From JAURVT01 sp049059935 (GTDB lineage Bacteria; Actinomycetota; Actinomycetes; Propionibacteriales; Nocardioidaceae), in assembly GCF_049059935.1 (NCBI RefSeq), contig NZ_JBMGQR010000006.1:1-64000 (forward strand): a stretch of DNA of 64,000 bases, in the 5' to 3' direction. The notes under the pieces are model-generated. The model made no database searches, was not told the DNA's origin, and saw only the letters and a list, made by a program, of their open reading frames with translations. Every line of letters starts with the position of its first letter. Position 1 is the stretch's first letter. Below, one piece after another: positions 32,651 to 41,618 of the stretch. The translations under genes were made by a program, and so were the position numbers.

Positions 32651-34173
32651 CGCGCCACCTCCAGGTCGGGGGCCTGATCCAGCAGGGCGTGGCCCCACCG
32701 CTCGTTCAGGGCGCGCTCGACGAACGCGCCCACGTGGTACAGCCGGGCGTCGGCGGTGGCCGGGGCCAGCACCTGGACGCCCGTGGGCAGGCCGTCCTCG
32801 TCGGCCAGGCCGTTCGGCACCGAGATGCCGGGCACGCCCGCGAGGTTGGCCGGGATCGTGGCGACGTCCTGCAGGTACATCGACAGCGGGTCGTCGAGCT
32901 TGGCGCCGAGCCTGAACGCCGTGGTGGGCGAGGTGGGCGACAGGAGCACGTCGACCTTCTCGAACGCGGCGTCGAAGTCGCGCGCGATGAGCGTGCGGAC
33001 CTTCTGCGCCGAGCCGTAGTAGGCGTCGTAGTAGCCACTCGACAGCGCGTAGGTGCCGAGGATGATGCGGCGCTTGACCTCGTCGCCGAAGCCGGCCTCG
33101 CGCGTGGCGGCCATGACCTGCTCGGCGCTGGGGGCGTCGACGCCCTCGGGGCCGACGCGCAGGCCGTAGCGCATCGCGTCGAACTTGGCGAGGTTGCTGC
33201 TCGCCTCGCTGGGCAGGATCAGGTAGTACGCCGCGAGCGCCATGTCGAAGCTCGGGCAGGACACCTCGACGACCTCGGCGCCGGCGTCGGACAGCAGCTG
33301 CACGACCTCGTCGAAGCGGGCGCGGACGCCGGGCTGGTAGCCCTCGCCGCCCAGCTCCTTGACGACGCCGACGCGCAGGCCGGCGACGTCGGTGCGTCCC
33401 GCGGCCTCGACGGCCGCCGGGGCGGGCGCGTCGATGCTCGTGGAGTCGCGGGGGTCGTGCCCGCCGATCACCTCGTGGAGCAGGGCGGCGTCCAGCACGG
33501 TGCGCGTGACGGGACCGGCCTGGTCCAGGCTGCTGGCGAGCGCCACCAGGCCGTAGCGCGAGACGCCGCCGTAGGTGGGCTTGACGCCGACGGTGCCGGT
33601 GACGGCACCGGGCTGGCGGATCGAGCCGCCCGTGTCGGTGCCGATGGCCAGGGGCGCCTCGAACGCCGCGACGGCCGCGGCCGACCCGCCGCCGGAGCCG
33701 CCGGGGATGCGGTCGAGGTCCCACGGGTTGTGGGTGGGGCCGTACGCGGAGTGCTCGGTGGACGAGCCCATCGCGAACTCGTCCATGTTCGTCTTGCCCA
33801 GGATGGGCAGCCCGGCGGCGCGCAGGCGCGTGACGACGGTGGCGTCGTACGGCGGCACCCAGCCCTGGAGGATCTTGGAGCCGCACGTGGTGGGCATGCC
33901 GCGGGTGGCGAGCACGTCCTTGACCGCGATCGGGACGCCGGCCAGCGTGGGCAGCGGCTCGCCGGCGGCACGACGGGCGTCGACGTCGGCCGCGGTGGCC
34001 AGCGCACCCTCGGCGTCGACGTGCAGGAACGCGCGCACCTGGCCGTCGACCGCGGCGATGCGGTCGAGGTGGGCCTGCGTGGCCTCCACGGACGTGACGC
34101 TGCCGTCAGCGAGCCGCGCGGCGAGGTCGGCCGCGGTGAGGCGGACCAGGTCGTGGCTCGAACCGGCGCTCAT
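32647..34173 (-). CDS. gatA: Asp-tRNA(Asn)/Glu-tRNA(Gln) amidotransferase subunit A
   Basis: 508 residues of the amidase signature family, supplying ammonia from glutamine or asparagine. The Ser-cisSer-Lys triad is complete: Lys85 in AVKDVLATRG, Ser160 in GGSGGGSAAAV and Ser184 in GTDTGGSIRQPG. It overlaps gatC and gatB by 4 bp each, consistent with equal production of the three subunits. Confidence 0.95.
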   Translation of the reverse strand: MSAGSSHDLVRLTAADLAARLADGSVTSVEATQAHLDRIAAVDGQVRAFLHVDAEGALATAADVDARRAAGEPLPTLAGVPIAVKDVLATRGMPTTCGSKILQGWVPPYDATVVTRLRAAGLPILGKTNMDEFAMGSSTEHSAYGPTHNPWDLDRIPGGSGGGSAAAVAAFEAPLAIGTDTGGSIRQPGAVTGTVGVKPTYGGVSRYGLVALASSLDQAGPVTRTVLDAALLHEVIGGHDPRDSTSIDAPAPAAVEAAGRTDVAGLRVGVVKELGGEGYQPGVRARFDEVVQLLSDAGAEVVEVSCPSFDMALAAYYLILPSEASSNLAKFDAMRYGLRVGPEGVDAPSAEQVMAATREAGFGDEVKRRIILGTYALSSGYYDAYYGSAQKVRTLIARDFDAAFEKVDVLLSPTSPTTAFRLGAKLDDPLSMYLQDVATIPANLAGVPGISVPNGLADEDGLPTGVQVLAPATADARLYHVGAFVERALNERWGHALLDQAPDLEVAR

Positions 34174-34487
34174 GCCTCCTCCCCCAGGATCCGGGGGACG
34201 GCGAAGCGCTGCTGGTCGACCAGCGGGGCGCCCGACAGCGCCTCCTCGGGCGTCAGGCCGGGACGCACCTCGTCGCGCCGGAAGACGTTCTGCAGCGGCA
34301 CCGCGTGCGACGTCGGCGGGATGTCCTCGCCGGCGACCTGCGACACGGTGGCCACGGAGTCGAGGATCACCGCGAGCTGGGGCGCGAGGCGGTCCAGCTC
34401 GTCGTCGGTGAGGTCGATGCGGGACAGGCCCGCGAGGTGGGCGACGTCGGCACGGGTGATGCCCGTGCTCGACCCGGGATCGGACAT
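34170..34487 (-). CDS. gatC: Asp-tRNA(Asn)/Glu-tRNA(Gln) amidotransferase subunit C
   Basis: 105 residues, the stabilising subunit wrapped between GatA and GatB. ITRADVAHLAGLSRIDLTDDEL near the N-terminus and DIPPTSHAVPLQNVFRRDEV in the middle are the family marks. Start ATG 34487; no strong Shine-Dalgarno. First gene of the operon. Confidence 0.93.
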   Translation of the reverse strand: MSDPGSSTGITRADVAHLAGLSRIDLTDDELDRLAPQLAVILDSVATVSQVAGEDIPPTSHAVPLQNVFRRDEVRPGLTPEEALSGAPLVDQQRFAVPRILGEEA

Positions 34488-34524
34488 GTACGTGGGGCCG
34501 TCCTGTCTTCTCTGCGGTCGGGAC

Positions 34525-34604
34525 GGTGGGCGCTGCCCACCGCCGACCATCGTAGGGCGCGGCCCCGACGGGCGTCGGCGGTGGGCACGCGGCCCACCGC
34601 CGAC
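34525..34604. repeat. Two GGTGGGC/GCCCACC hairpins between a repeat-rich protein gene and gatC
   Basis: Hairpin one: GGTGGGC-GCT-GCCCACC (34525-34541). Hairpin two: 13-bp perfect arms 34574-34586 / 34592-34604. The second lies five bases past the stop of the upstream gene on the same strand and is a good terminator candidate. Similar GGTGGG/CCCACC palindromes fill the gaps at 49.3 and 50.2 kb. Confidence 0.7.
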
Positions 34605-34609
34605 CGGCG

Positions 34610-35941
34610 TCAGCTGATCGTGCGCACCGAGCCGAGGATCGAGAAGATGTCGCCGGACTCGCTGCGGATGACGCTCACCTCGTGGCTGTCGAAGTCACCA
34701 CGGGCTCCGTTCTGCGCCTCCTTGACGAACGCCGCGCCGTCGGCGTCGGTGATGCCCGCGGTCTGCAGGACGTCGGCCGTGGCGGCCAGGCCCTCCTCGA
34801 CGGTGGCCTTGTCGTCGAAGCTCGCGGTGGACGCCGAGACGCTCCAGCCGGTGACGTCGGTCGGCGACCCGCTCGTGAGCAGCAGGAGCTTGACCTTGCC
34901 CGAGGTGCCCTCGCACTGGAAGCTGCTGTCCTTGGTGCCGCAGGCGAAGCCCTTGGACGCCAGCGCGCTCTGCACCTCGGTGGTCGCCGGGAGCGGGATC
35001 TCGGGGATCGGCTCGTAGCCGGCGTCCTCGGTGCGCAGCGTGAGCCCGGTGCCCGACGAGCCCGTGGCGGACACGCCGTCGCCGAGGTCGACCGGGTCGG
35101 TGCTCGTGCCGGTGGCCAGGGTGGCCAGCTCGCTCCCCTTGGCGTCGAACAGGGTGTCGCCGATCAGCGTCGAGGTGTCGCCGACGAGTGCGCGCGTGAC
35201 GCCGTCCTCGGCGCCGCCCGAGACGTAGAGGCGGACCTGCTCGAGCTCGTCGTCGCCATACTCGAAGCGCACCTCGCCGCGGACCGGGCTCGCGTACTGC
35301 CCCGTACCGGGCTTGGCGACGAAGCACCGCTTGAGGACCGGGTCCTCCAGCGAGTCGTAGCAGGTCCAGTCCTGCTCGCCGAGCTTGGTGCGCAGGTCGT
35401 CGGCCGCGCTCGCCTTGAGCGGGCCGTCGTCGGACTTCGGCTCGTCGGACTCCTCGTCGCCCCCGCCGTCGGACTGCGACGACCCGCGGTCGGCGCTGGT
35501 GTCGTCGTCACCGCCGAGCTGGGTGACGCCGATGACGACCGCCGCGATCAGCAGCGCCACCGCGGCGACGCCCACACCGGCGATGATCGCGATCTTCTTG
35601 CCGTTGCCGCCCGAGGACGACGGCGCACCTCCCGGCTGGCCCCAGCCCTGGCCGGGCGGTTGCCCCCAGCCCTGCTGCTGGTCGCCCTGCGGCGGCTGGC
35701 CCCAGCCCTGCTGCGGAGGTGCCTGCTGGCCCCACCCGGGGGGCGGCCCCTGCTGCTGCGGCGGCTGCTGGCCCCATCCCGGCGGCGGCCCCTGCTGCGG
35801 CCCCTGGCCCCACCCCGGCGGCGGGCCCTGATGCCCGGCTCCCTGCGGCGGACCCCAGCCCGGCGGCGGGCCCTGGGGCCCCTGCGGCGGACGGCCGTCC
35901 GGCTCGGCCCGGCCGTCGTCGGGCGTGCGGTCGTCACTCAT
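34610..35941 (-). CDS. Membrane-anchored protein with GPPPGWGQ-type repeats
   Basis: 443 residues. The first ~107 are a low-complexity tail of repeated PPPGWGQ / QQGWGQPP units. One transmembrane helix follows (IAIIAGVGVAAVALLIAAVVIG), then an acidic Ser/Gly/Asp linker and an extracellular region of about 270 residues with four cysteines (WTCYDSL, KRCFVAK, FACGTKD, FQCEGTS) that probably form two disulfides. The layout is common for actinomycete envelope proteins, but I do not recognise the outer domain. Function unknown. A hairpin follows the stop. Confidence 0.7.
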   Translation of the reverse strand: MSDDRTPDDGRAEPDGRPPQGPQGPPPGWGPPQGAGHQGPPPGWGQGPQQGPPPGWGQQPPQQQGPPPGWGQQAPPQQGWGQPPQGDQQQGWGQPPGQGWGQPGGAPSSSGGNGKKIAIIAGVGVAAVALLIAAVVIGVTQLGGDDDTSADRGSSQSDGGGDEESDEPKSDDGPLKASAADDLRTKLGEQDWTCYDSLEDPVLKRCFVAKPGTGQYASPVRGEVRFEYGDDELEQVRLYVSGGAEDGVTRALVGDTSTLIGDTLFDAKGSELATLATGTSTDPVDLGDGVSATGSSGTGLTLRTEDAGYEPIPEIPLPATTEVQSALASKGFACGTKDSSFQCEGTSGKVKLLLLTSGSPTDVTGWSVSASTASFDDKATVEEGLAATADVLQTAGITDADGAAFVKEAQNGARGDFDSHEVSVIRSESGDIFSILGSVRTIS

Positions 35942-36010
35942 CGAGGTCCCCCAGGATCACGGTCGAAAAACGTCGCGCCCAGTATCCAACGGCAGGGGGT
36001 CGCGCGCGCC

Positions 36011-38200
36011 TCAGGGCGCGCCGTCCCCCTCGGCGTCGGGCTCGTCGTCGGTCCAGGCGCCGGGGCCGTCGGCGAGCAGCGCGGTGAATCCCGCCTCGTC
36101 GAGCACGGTGACGCCGAGCTGCTCGGCCTTCTCGGCCTTGGAGCCGGGCGACTCCCCCACCACCACGAAGCTGGTCTTCTTGGACACCGAGCCCGACGCC
36201 TTGCCGCCGCGCGACACGATCGCCTCCTTGGCCTCGTCGCGCGAGTACCGCTCCATCGAGCCGGTGACGACGATCGTCAGGCCCTCGAGCGTGCGGGGCG
36301 TGGACTCGTCGCGCTCGTCGACCATGCGGACGCCGGCGGCTCGCCACGCGTCGACGACGGCGCGGTGCCAGTCGACCGCGAACCACTCCACGACGGCGTC
36401 GGCGATGGTGGGCCCGACGCCCTCGGTGGCGGCCAGCGTCTCGGCGTCGGACTCGGCGATGACGCCGAGGTCGGCGAGCTGGGTGGCGAGCGCCTGTGCG
36501 GCCGTGGGCCCGACGTGACGGATCGACAGCGCGACGATGACGCGCCACAGCGGCTGCTGCTTGGACTTCTCGAGGTTCTCGAGCAGCCGCGCGCCGTTGG
36601 CGCTGAGCACGCGCTCGCCCGAACCGGCGGCGAGCTCGGCCTTCTTGGCCGCGCGCGTGAAGAGCGGGACGCGCAGGAGCGCCGCCTCGTCGAGGTCGAA
36701 CAAGCCGGACTCGTCGGTGAGGACGCCGGCGTCGAGCAGCGCCACGGCCGCCTCGTAGCCCAGGCCCTCGACGTCGAACGCACCGCGGCTGCCGACGTGG
36801 AAGAGCCGCTCGCGCAGCTGCGCGGGGCACGAGCGCGTGTTGGGGCACCGGATGTCGGCGTCGCCCTCCTTGGCGGGTGCGAGCGTGGTGCCGCACTCGG
36901 GACACTCGGTCGGCATCACGAACGCGCGCTCGGAGCCGTCGCGCAGGGCCTCCACCGGCCCCACGATCTCAGGGATGACGTCGCCGGCCTTGCGCAGCAC
37001 GACGGTGTCGCCGATGAGCACGCCCTTGCGCTGCACCTCCGAGGCGTTGTGCAGCGTGGCCATCTCGACGGTCGAGCCCGCGACCCGGACGGGGCGCATC
37101 TTCCCGAACGGCGTCACGCGGCCGGTGCGGCCGACGTTGACGAGGATGTCGAGCAGCTCGGTGTTGACCTCCTCGGGCGGGTACTTGTAGGCGATCGCCC
37201 ACCGCGGGGCGCGCGACGTGGAGCCGAGGCGTCGCTGCAGCGACACCTGGTCGACCTTGATCACGATGCCGTCGATCTCGTGCTCGACGTCGTGGCGGTG
37301 CTCGGCGTAGTAGCCGACGAACTCCCAGACCTTCTTGACCGTCGCGACGACCTTGGCGTGGCTGCTGACCGGCAGCCCCCAGGCCTCGAGCGCGGCGTAC
37401 GACTCGGACTGGCGCTGCGGCGTGAACCCCTCGCGGGCGCCGACGCCGTGGCAGATCATCCGCAGCGGACGGCTGGCCGTCACCGACGGGTCCTTCTGAC
37501 GCAGCGAGCCGGCGGCGGCGTTGCGGGGGTTGGAGAACGGTGTCTTGCCCGAGGCGGCCCACGCCTCGTTGAACTCCTCGAACGCCGCGGTGGGGAAGAA
37601 GATCTCGCCCCGCACCTCGACCAGCGTCGGGACGGGGTGCTCGTCGGTGCCGGTGAGCCGGTGCGGGATGCCCTCGACGGTGCGGACGTTGGCGGTGACG
37701 TCCTCGCCGACACGGCCGTCGCCACGGGTGGCGGCCTTGGTGAGCCGGCCGGACTCGTAGGTGAGGTTGATCGCCAGGCCGTCGATCTTGAGCTCGCACA
37801 GGAAGTCGGCGTCGCGCACCTCGTCGCGTCCGAGCCGCTCGACCCACTCGGACAGCTCGTCCTCGGAGAACGCGTTGTCGAGGCTCAGCAGCCGCTCGCG
37901 GTGCTGCACCGGCGAGAACTGGGCACCGACCTCGCCGCCCACCTTCTGGGTGGGCGAGTCGGGCGTGCGCAGGTCGGGGACCTGCTCCTCCAGGCTCTCC
38001 AGCTCGCGCATCCGGACGTCGAAGTCGGCGTCGCTGAGCGTCGGCTCGTCCAGCACGTAGTAGCGGTGCCGGGCGTCCTCGACCTCCTCGACGAGCTGGC
38101 GGTGACGCTGGCGCAGCTGCTCGTCGCCGCCCTCGGACGCGCCCGTGCCGGCCTGCTCGTCGGCGTCGTCGGGGCTCGGGGAGGGGGTCTTCTTGGCCAC
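36011..38200 (-). CDS. ligA: NAD-dependent DNA ligase
   Basis: 729 residues. Domains in order: Ia domain (RHRQLVEEVEDARHRYYVLDEPTLSDADFD-type start), adenylation domain with nucleophile Lys138 in ELKIDGLAINL, OB fold, four-cysteine zinc finger (CPECG and CPNTRSCPAQ), helix-hairpin-helix region and a C-terminal BRCT domain (GLTIVVTGSMERYSRDEA). It seals nicks in replication and repair. Start GTG 38200 is seven bases after TAGAGT (38212-38207), predicting a leaderless mRNA. Confidence 0.95.
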   Translation of the reverse strand: MAKKTPSPSPDDADEQAGTGASEGGDEQLRQRHRQLVEEVEDARHRYYVLDEPTLSDADFDVRMRELESLEEQVPDLRTPDSPTQKVGGEVGAQFSPVQHRERLLSLDNAFSEDELSEWVERLGRDEVRDADFLCELKIDGLAINLTYESGRLTKAATRGDGRVGEDVTANVRTVEGIPHRLTGTDEHPVPTLVEVRGEIFFPTAAFEEFNEAWAASGKTPFSNPRNAAAGSLRQKDPSVTASRPLRMICHGVGAREGFTPQRQSESYAALEAWGLPVSSHAKVVATVKKVWEFVGYYAEHRHDVEHEIDGIVIKVDQVSLQRRLGSTSRAPRWAIAYKYPPEEVNTELLDILVNVGRTGRVTPFGKMRPVRVAGSTVEMATLHNASEVQRKGVLIGDTVVLRKAGDVIPEIVGPVEALRDGSERAFVMPTECPECGTTLAPAKEGDADIRCPNTRSCPAQLRERLFHVGSRGAFDVEGLGYEAAVALLDAGVLTDESGLFDLDEAALLRVPLFTRAAKKAELAAGSGERVLSANGARLLENLEKSKQQPLWRVIVALSIRHVGPTAAQALATQLADLGVIAESDAETLAATEGVGPTIADAVVEWFAVDWHRAVVDAWRAAGVRMVDERDESTPRTLEGLTIVVTGSMERYSRDEAKEAIVSRGGKASGSVSKKTSFVVVGESPGSKAEKAEQLGVTVLDEAGFTALLADGPGAWTDDEPDAEGDGAP

Positions 38201-38206
38201 CCGGTG

Positions 38207-38212
38207 ACTCTA
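38207..38212 (-). promoter_or_regulatory. -10 element of ligA
   Basis: TAGAGT followed by CACCGG and the GTG at 38200; transcription should begin at the G of the start codon. Confidence 0.5.
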
Positions 38213-38235
38213 TCGCCGCCCTCGGACAGGGCCGA

Positions 38236-39216
38236 TCAGGCCGAGTCGACGACCGCGGAGTCGACCTGCGTGACGAGTCGCGCGGCGCGCCTGGCCCACG
38301 CCGGCGTCGCCCCGGCGAGGCCGCAGGTGGCCGTCACGACCGGCACGCCGGGGACGACGGCCGCGCCGATGCGGTCGAGGAACCGGTTGGTGCGCGAGGC
38401 GAGGTCGTTGACCGACGGGTCCGCGTCCGCGGCGGTGCTCGGCACGACGCCGATCCAGGGGGCCAGCCCGTCCTCGTGCGCCTGCGCCCACCGCTCGACG
38501 CCCTGGTCGTCGAGCAGGTCGAGGTCGAACGAGTAGCCGGCGAACCCGGCCCCGGCGACGAGCGCCACCGGCACGCGCGGCGCGCAGCTGTGCAGGACGG
38601 GCGTGGCGCCGGCACGTCGGACGGCGTCGACGACCAGCCTCAGCAGCGCGTCGGCCTCGGGGGCGTGGATCACCCGGTGCCGCGAGAAGCCGGACGCGGT
38701 GCGGATCGCTCCCGCGAGCACCGCGGTGAGGCCGGGCTCGTCGACCTGCACCACGACGTCGGCGCCGGGCACCCGCCGCTGCAGGTCGGCCACGTGCAGC
38801 GCGACGCCCTCGGCAAGAGACTCGGCGACCTCGCGGCGCGCGCCGTGGTCGGCCAGGACGCGGTCGCCACGGGGCCGCTCGATCGACGCGACGAGCGTCC
38901 ACGGGCCGGCCACCTGGGTCTTGATCGTCCCCTGGTGCCCCTGCCACTCCTCCTCGACGACGTCGAGGTCGGCGGCCAGCAGCGAGCGGGCACGGCGGTG
39001 GTCGACGCCCGGCGCGTCGGTGAGGCGCCAGCCCGCGGGCTGGAGGTCGACCCCGAGGTCGACGAGCAGGGCCGCCGTGCGTCCGACCATCTCCGCGCCC
39101 GCGCCGCGGCCGGGCAGCTCGGGCACGGGTGTGAGGTCGGGCAGCAGGTCGACCATCATCCGCACGGCCTCGCGGACGTCGGTGCCCGGCAGCGAGCCGA
39201 CGAGCGTCGCGGTCAC
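38236..39216 (-). CDS. MetE-like (cobalamin-independent methionine synthase C-terminal family) protein
   Basis: 326 residues, equal to only the C-terminal catalytic barrel of MetE. Opening TLVGSLPG, then QVAGPWTLVAS, VVVQVDEPGLTAVLAG and zinc-ligand candidates LHSC (His-x-Cys) and TATCGLAG (Cys). The usual glutamate ligand position appears to be FDLDLLD. Without the N-terminal half it cannot be a standard folate-dependent MetE; it may be a core-MetE using another methyl donor. Start GTG 39216 overlaps the mnmA stop as GTGA, so it is coupled to mnmA. Confidence 0.75.
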   Translation of the reverse strand: MTATLVGSLPGTDVREAVRMMVDLLPDLTPVPELPGRGAGAEMVGRTAALLVDLGVDLQPAGWRLTDAPGVDHRRARSLLAADLDVVEEEWQGHQGTIKTQVAGPWTLVASIERPRGDRVLADHGARREVAESLAEGVALHVADLQRRVPGADVVVQVDEPGLTAVLAGAIRTASGFSRHRVIHAPEADALLRLVVDAVRRAGATPVLHSCAPRVPVALVAGAGFAGYSFDLDLLDDQGVERWAQAHEDGLAPWIGVVPSTAADADPSVNDLASRTNRFLDRIGAAVVPGVPVVTATCGLAGATPAWARRAARLVTQVDSAVVDSA

Positions 39217-40310
39217 CGGGACGCCACCGCGCCGCGGCGCGCGGTGGACGCGATCGTGGCCGACCCGACCACGCGGGTGCCGGCGTACAGCACGGCCGCC
39301 TGGCCCGGTGCGACGCCGTCGGCGGTCTCGTGCAGCTCCAGGCGGACGGTGTCGCCGTCGACGTGGGCCGTGGCCGGCACCTCCTCGCCGTGGGCGCGGA
39401 GCTGGACGGTGCACGTCAGCTCGCCGGTGGGTGCCTCGCCGCACCACAGCGGCCGCATCGCGACGATCTCGTCGACGGCGAGGTGCTCGCGCGGGCCGAC
39501 GGTGACGGTGCCCGAGACGGGCTCGATGTCGAGGACGAAGCGCGGCTTGCCGTCGGGGGCGGGCGTGCCGAGGTGCAGTCCGCGCCGCTGCCCGATGGTG
39601 AAGGCGAACGCGCCGTCGTGCTCGCGCAGCACCTGGCCGGCCTCGTCGACGACGCTGCCGGGGCGGGTGCCCAGCTTGTCGTGGAGCCAGCCGGGGGTGT
39701 CCCCGTCGGAGACGAAGCAGATGTCGTGGCTGTCGGGCTTGGACGCCACCGACAGCCCGCGGCGCTCGGCCTCGGCGCGGACCTCGGGCTTCTCGTCGTC
39801 GGCGAGCGGGAACAACGAGTGCCGCAGCTGCTGCTGGGTGAGCACGCCGAGGACGTAGGACTGGTCCTTGGCGGCGTCGCCCGCGCGGTGCATCTCGACC
39901 TCGCCGGACGGCCCCTCGGCCAACCGGGCGTAGTGGCCGGTGACGACCGCGTCGAAGCCGAGGGCGAGGGCACGGTCGAGGACGGCCGCGAACTTGATCT
40001 TCTCGTTGCAGCGCAGGCAGGGGTTGGGCGTGCGCCCGGCGTCGTACTCGGCGATGAAGTCCTCGACCACCTCGGCGTGGAACTCCTCGCTCATGTCCCA
40101 GACGTAGAACGGGATGCCGATGACGTCGGCGGCGCGGCGGGCGTCGTTGGAGTCCTCGATCGAGCAGCAGCCGCGGGCGCCGCTGCGGTACGACTGCGGG
40201 TTGCGCGACAGCGCGAGGTGGACGCCGGTGACGTCGTGGCCGGCGTCGACGGCGCGCGCGGCGGCCACGGCGGAGTCGACGCCGCCGGACATCGCGGCCA
40301 GGACGCGCAT
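39213..40310 (-). CDS. mnmA: tRNA-specific 2-thiouridylase
   Basis: 365 residues. ATP-pyrophosphatase loop SGGVDS at residues 8-13; first catalytic cysteine in TPNPCLRCNEKIKF, second in SHDICFVSDGD; FTIGQRRGL and the C-terminal beta barrel follow. It transfers sulfur to U34 of Lys, Glu and Gln tRNAs. It overlaps by one base (TGATG) the cysteine desulfurase gene that supplies the sulfur. Confidence 0.94.
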   Translation of the reverse strand: MRVLAAMSGGVDSAVAAARAVDAGHDVTGVHLALSRNPQSYRSGARGCCSIEDSNDARRAADVIGIPFYVWDMSEEFHAEVVEDFIAEYDAGRTPNPCLRCNEKIKFAAVLDRALALGFDAVVTGHYARLAEGPSGEVEMHRAGDAAKDQSYVLGVLTQQQLRHSLFPLADDEKPEVRAEAERRGLSVASKPDSHDICFVSDGDTPGWLHDKLGTRPGSVVDEAGQVLREHDGAFAFTIGQRRGLHLGTPAPDGKPRFVLDIEPVSGTVTVGPREHLAVDEIVAMRPLWCGEAPTGELTCTVQLRAHGEEVPATAHVDGDTVRLELHETADGVAPGQAAVLYAGTRVVGSATIASTARRGAVASR

Positions 40311-41530
40311 CAGCGCCCCCGCGAGCCGACGAGGGCGGCGGCGGACGCGCGCTCGTGGACGGCCGGCAGCGCGGCGAGGAACGCGGCCACGTCGTCGTCG
40401 GTGGAGGTGTGGCCGAGGCTCAGGCGCAGCGAGCCGCGGGCGGTGCGGTCGTCGCGCCCCATCGCGAGCAGCACGTGGCTCGCCTGCGGCACCCCCGCCG
40501 AGCAGGCCGAGCCGGTGGAGCACTCGATGCCCTGGGCGTCGAGGAGCATGAGGAGCGAGTCGCCCTCGCAGCCGGGGAACGTCAGGTGGGCGACGTTGGG
40601 CAGGCGGTGGTCGTCGCCGGCGCCCGGTGCACCGTTGACCACGACGTCGGGCACCAGCGCACGCACCCCGTCGACCAGCCGGGAGCGCAGCGTCTCCAGG
40701 CGGGGCGTGAGCGTGGGCCGCGCGGCCTCGGCGACGCGCATCGCGGAGGCGAAGGCGGCGATCGCGGCGGTGTTGAGCGTGCCCGAGCGGACGTCGCGCT
40801 CCTGCCCGCCGCCGTGCAGCAGCGGGGTGGCGTCGAGGTCGCGCCGGATGACCAGCGCGCCGACGCCCGTGGGTCCGCCGAGCTTGTGGGCGGTGACGGT
40901 CATCGCGTCGAGGCTCGTCGTGGCGAAGTCGACGCCGAGGTGGCCGGCGGCCTGGACGGCGTCGCTGTGCACGGGGATGCCGTGCGGCGACGCGAGCGCG
41001 ACGACGTCGGCCACGGGCTGGACGGTGCCGACCTCGTTGTTGGCCCACATGCACGACACGAGCGCGACGTCGTCGGTGCCGCGGGCGAACGCCTCGCGCA
41101 GGGCGTCGACCTCCAGCCGTCCGTCGTGGTCGACCGGCAGCAGCTCGAGCTCGGCGCCGTCGTGGGTGGCGAGCCAGACCAGCGGGTCGAGCAGCGCGTG
41201 GTGCTCGACGGCCGGAGCGAGGATGCGGCGTCGGCGCGGGTCGGCGTCGCGGCGCGACCAGAACAGGCCCTTGACGGCCAGGTTGTCGGCCTCGGTGCCG
41301 CCGGAGAGGAACACCACCTCGCCCGGACGCGCGCCGACGAGCGCGGCGATCTCCTCGCGCGACTCCTCCACCACCCGGCGGGCCTCGCGTCCCGAGGCGT
41401 GCAGGGACGACGGGTTGCCGCCGCGGGCCATCTGCTCGGTCATCGTGGCGATCGCCTCGGGGACCATCGGCGTCGTGGCGGCGTGGTCGAGGTAGACGCG
41501 GCGCGCGTCGTCCCGGTGGGTGCTGGTCAT
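40310..41530 (-). CDS. Cysteine desulfurase, IscS/NifS family
   Basis: 406 residues, fold type I PLP enzyme. YLDHAATTP at the N-terminus, VEHHALLDPL, SHMWANNEVG-type SCMWANNEVGTVQP, PLP lysine in VTAHKLGGPTGVGAL and the sulfur-carrying cysteine in ECSTGSACSAG. It delivers persulfide sulfur to the coupled MnmA and probably to other acceptors. TACGCT (41545-41540) and a GGGAGG precede ATG 41530. Confidence 0.92.
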   Translation of the reverse strand: MTSTHRDDARRVYLDHAATTPMVPEAIATMTEQMARGGNPSSLHASGREARRVVEESREEIAALVGARPGEVVFLSGGTEADNLAVKGLFWSRRDADPRRRRILAPAVEHHALLDPLVWLATHDGAELELLPVDHDGRLEVDALREAFARGTDDVALVSCMWANNEVGTVQPVADVVALASPHGIPVHSDAVQAAGHLGVDFATTSLDAMTVTAHKLGGPTGVGALVIRRDLDATPLLHGGGQERDVRSGTLNTAAIAAFASAMRVAEAARPTLTPRLETLRSRLVDGVRALVPDVVVNGAPGAGDDHRLPNVAHLTFPGCEGDSLLMLLDAQGIECSTGSACSAGVPQASHVLLAMGRDDRTARGSLRLSLGHTSTDDDVAAFLAALPAVHERASAAALVGSRGR

Positions 41531-41591
41531 GGCACCTCCCAGCGTAGACCTGCCCCCTGCCGGGGGCGGCGGGCGCGGACCCTGGTCAATG

Positions 41592-41611
41592 CGTAACTGA
41601 TGCGTTACGTT
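41592..41611 (+). promoter_or_regulatory. Operator and -10 element of the ArsR-type gene
   Basis: CGTAAC (41592-41597) and GTTACG (41604-41609) form a perfect inverted repeat with a 6-base spacer, overlapping the -10 TACGTT (41606-41611). The start site would be 41618, one base before GTG 41619. The overlap suggests autorepression by the encoded regulator. Confidence 0.6.
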
Positions 41612-41618
41612 TTGCCTC

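Noticed and set aside
34682..38536. A 1284-codon open frame on the plus strand antisense to the repeat protein and ligA
   Set aside because: Composition is dominated by G, A, R, V, D, L repeats as expected for the complement of GC-rich genes; no motifs, and the opposite strand encodes a clear LigA.
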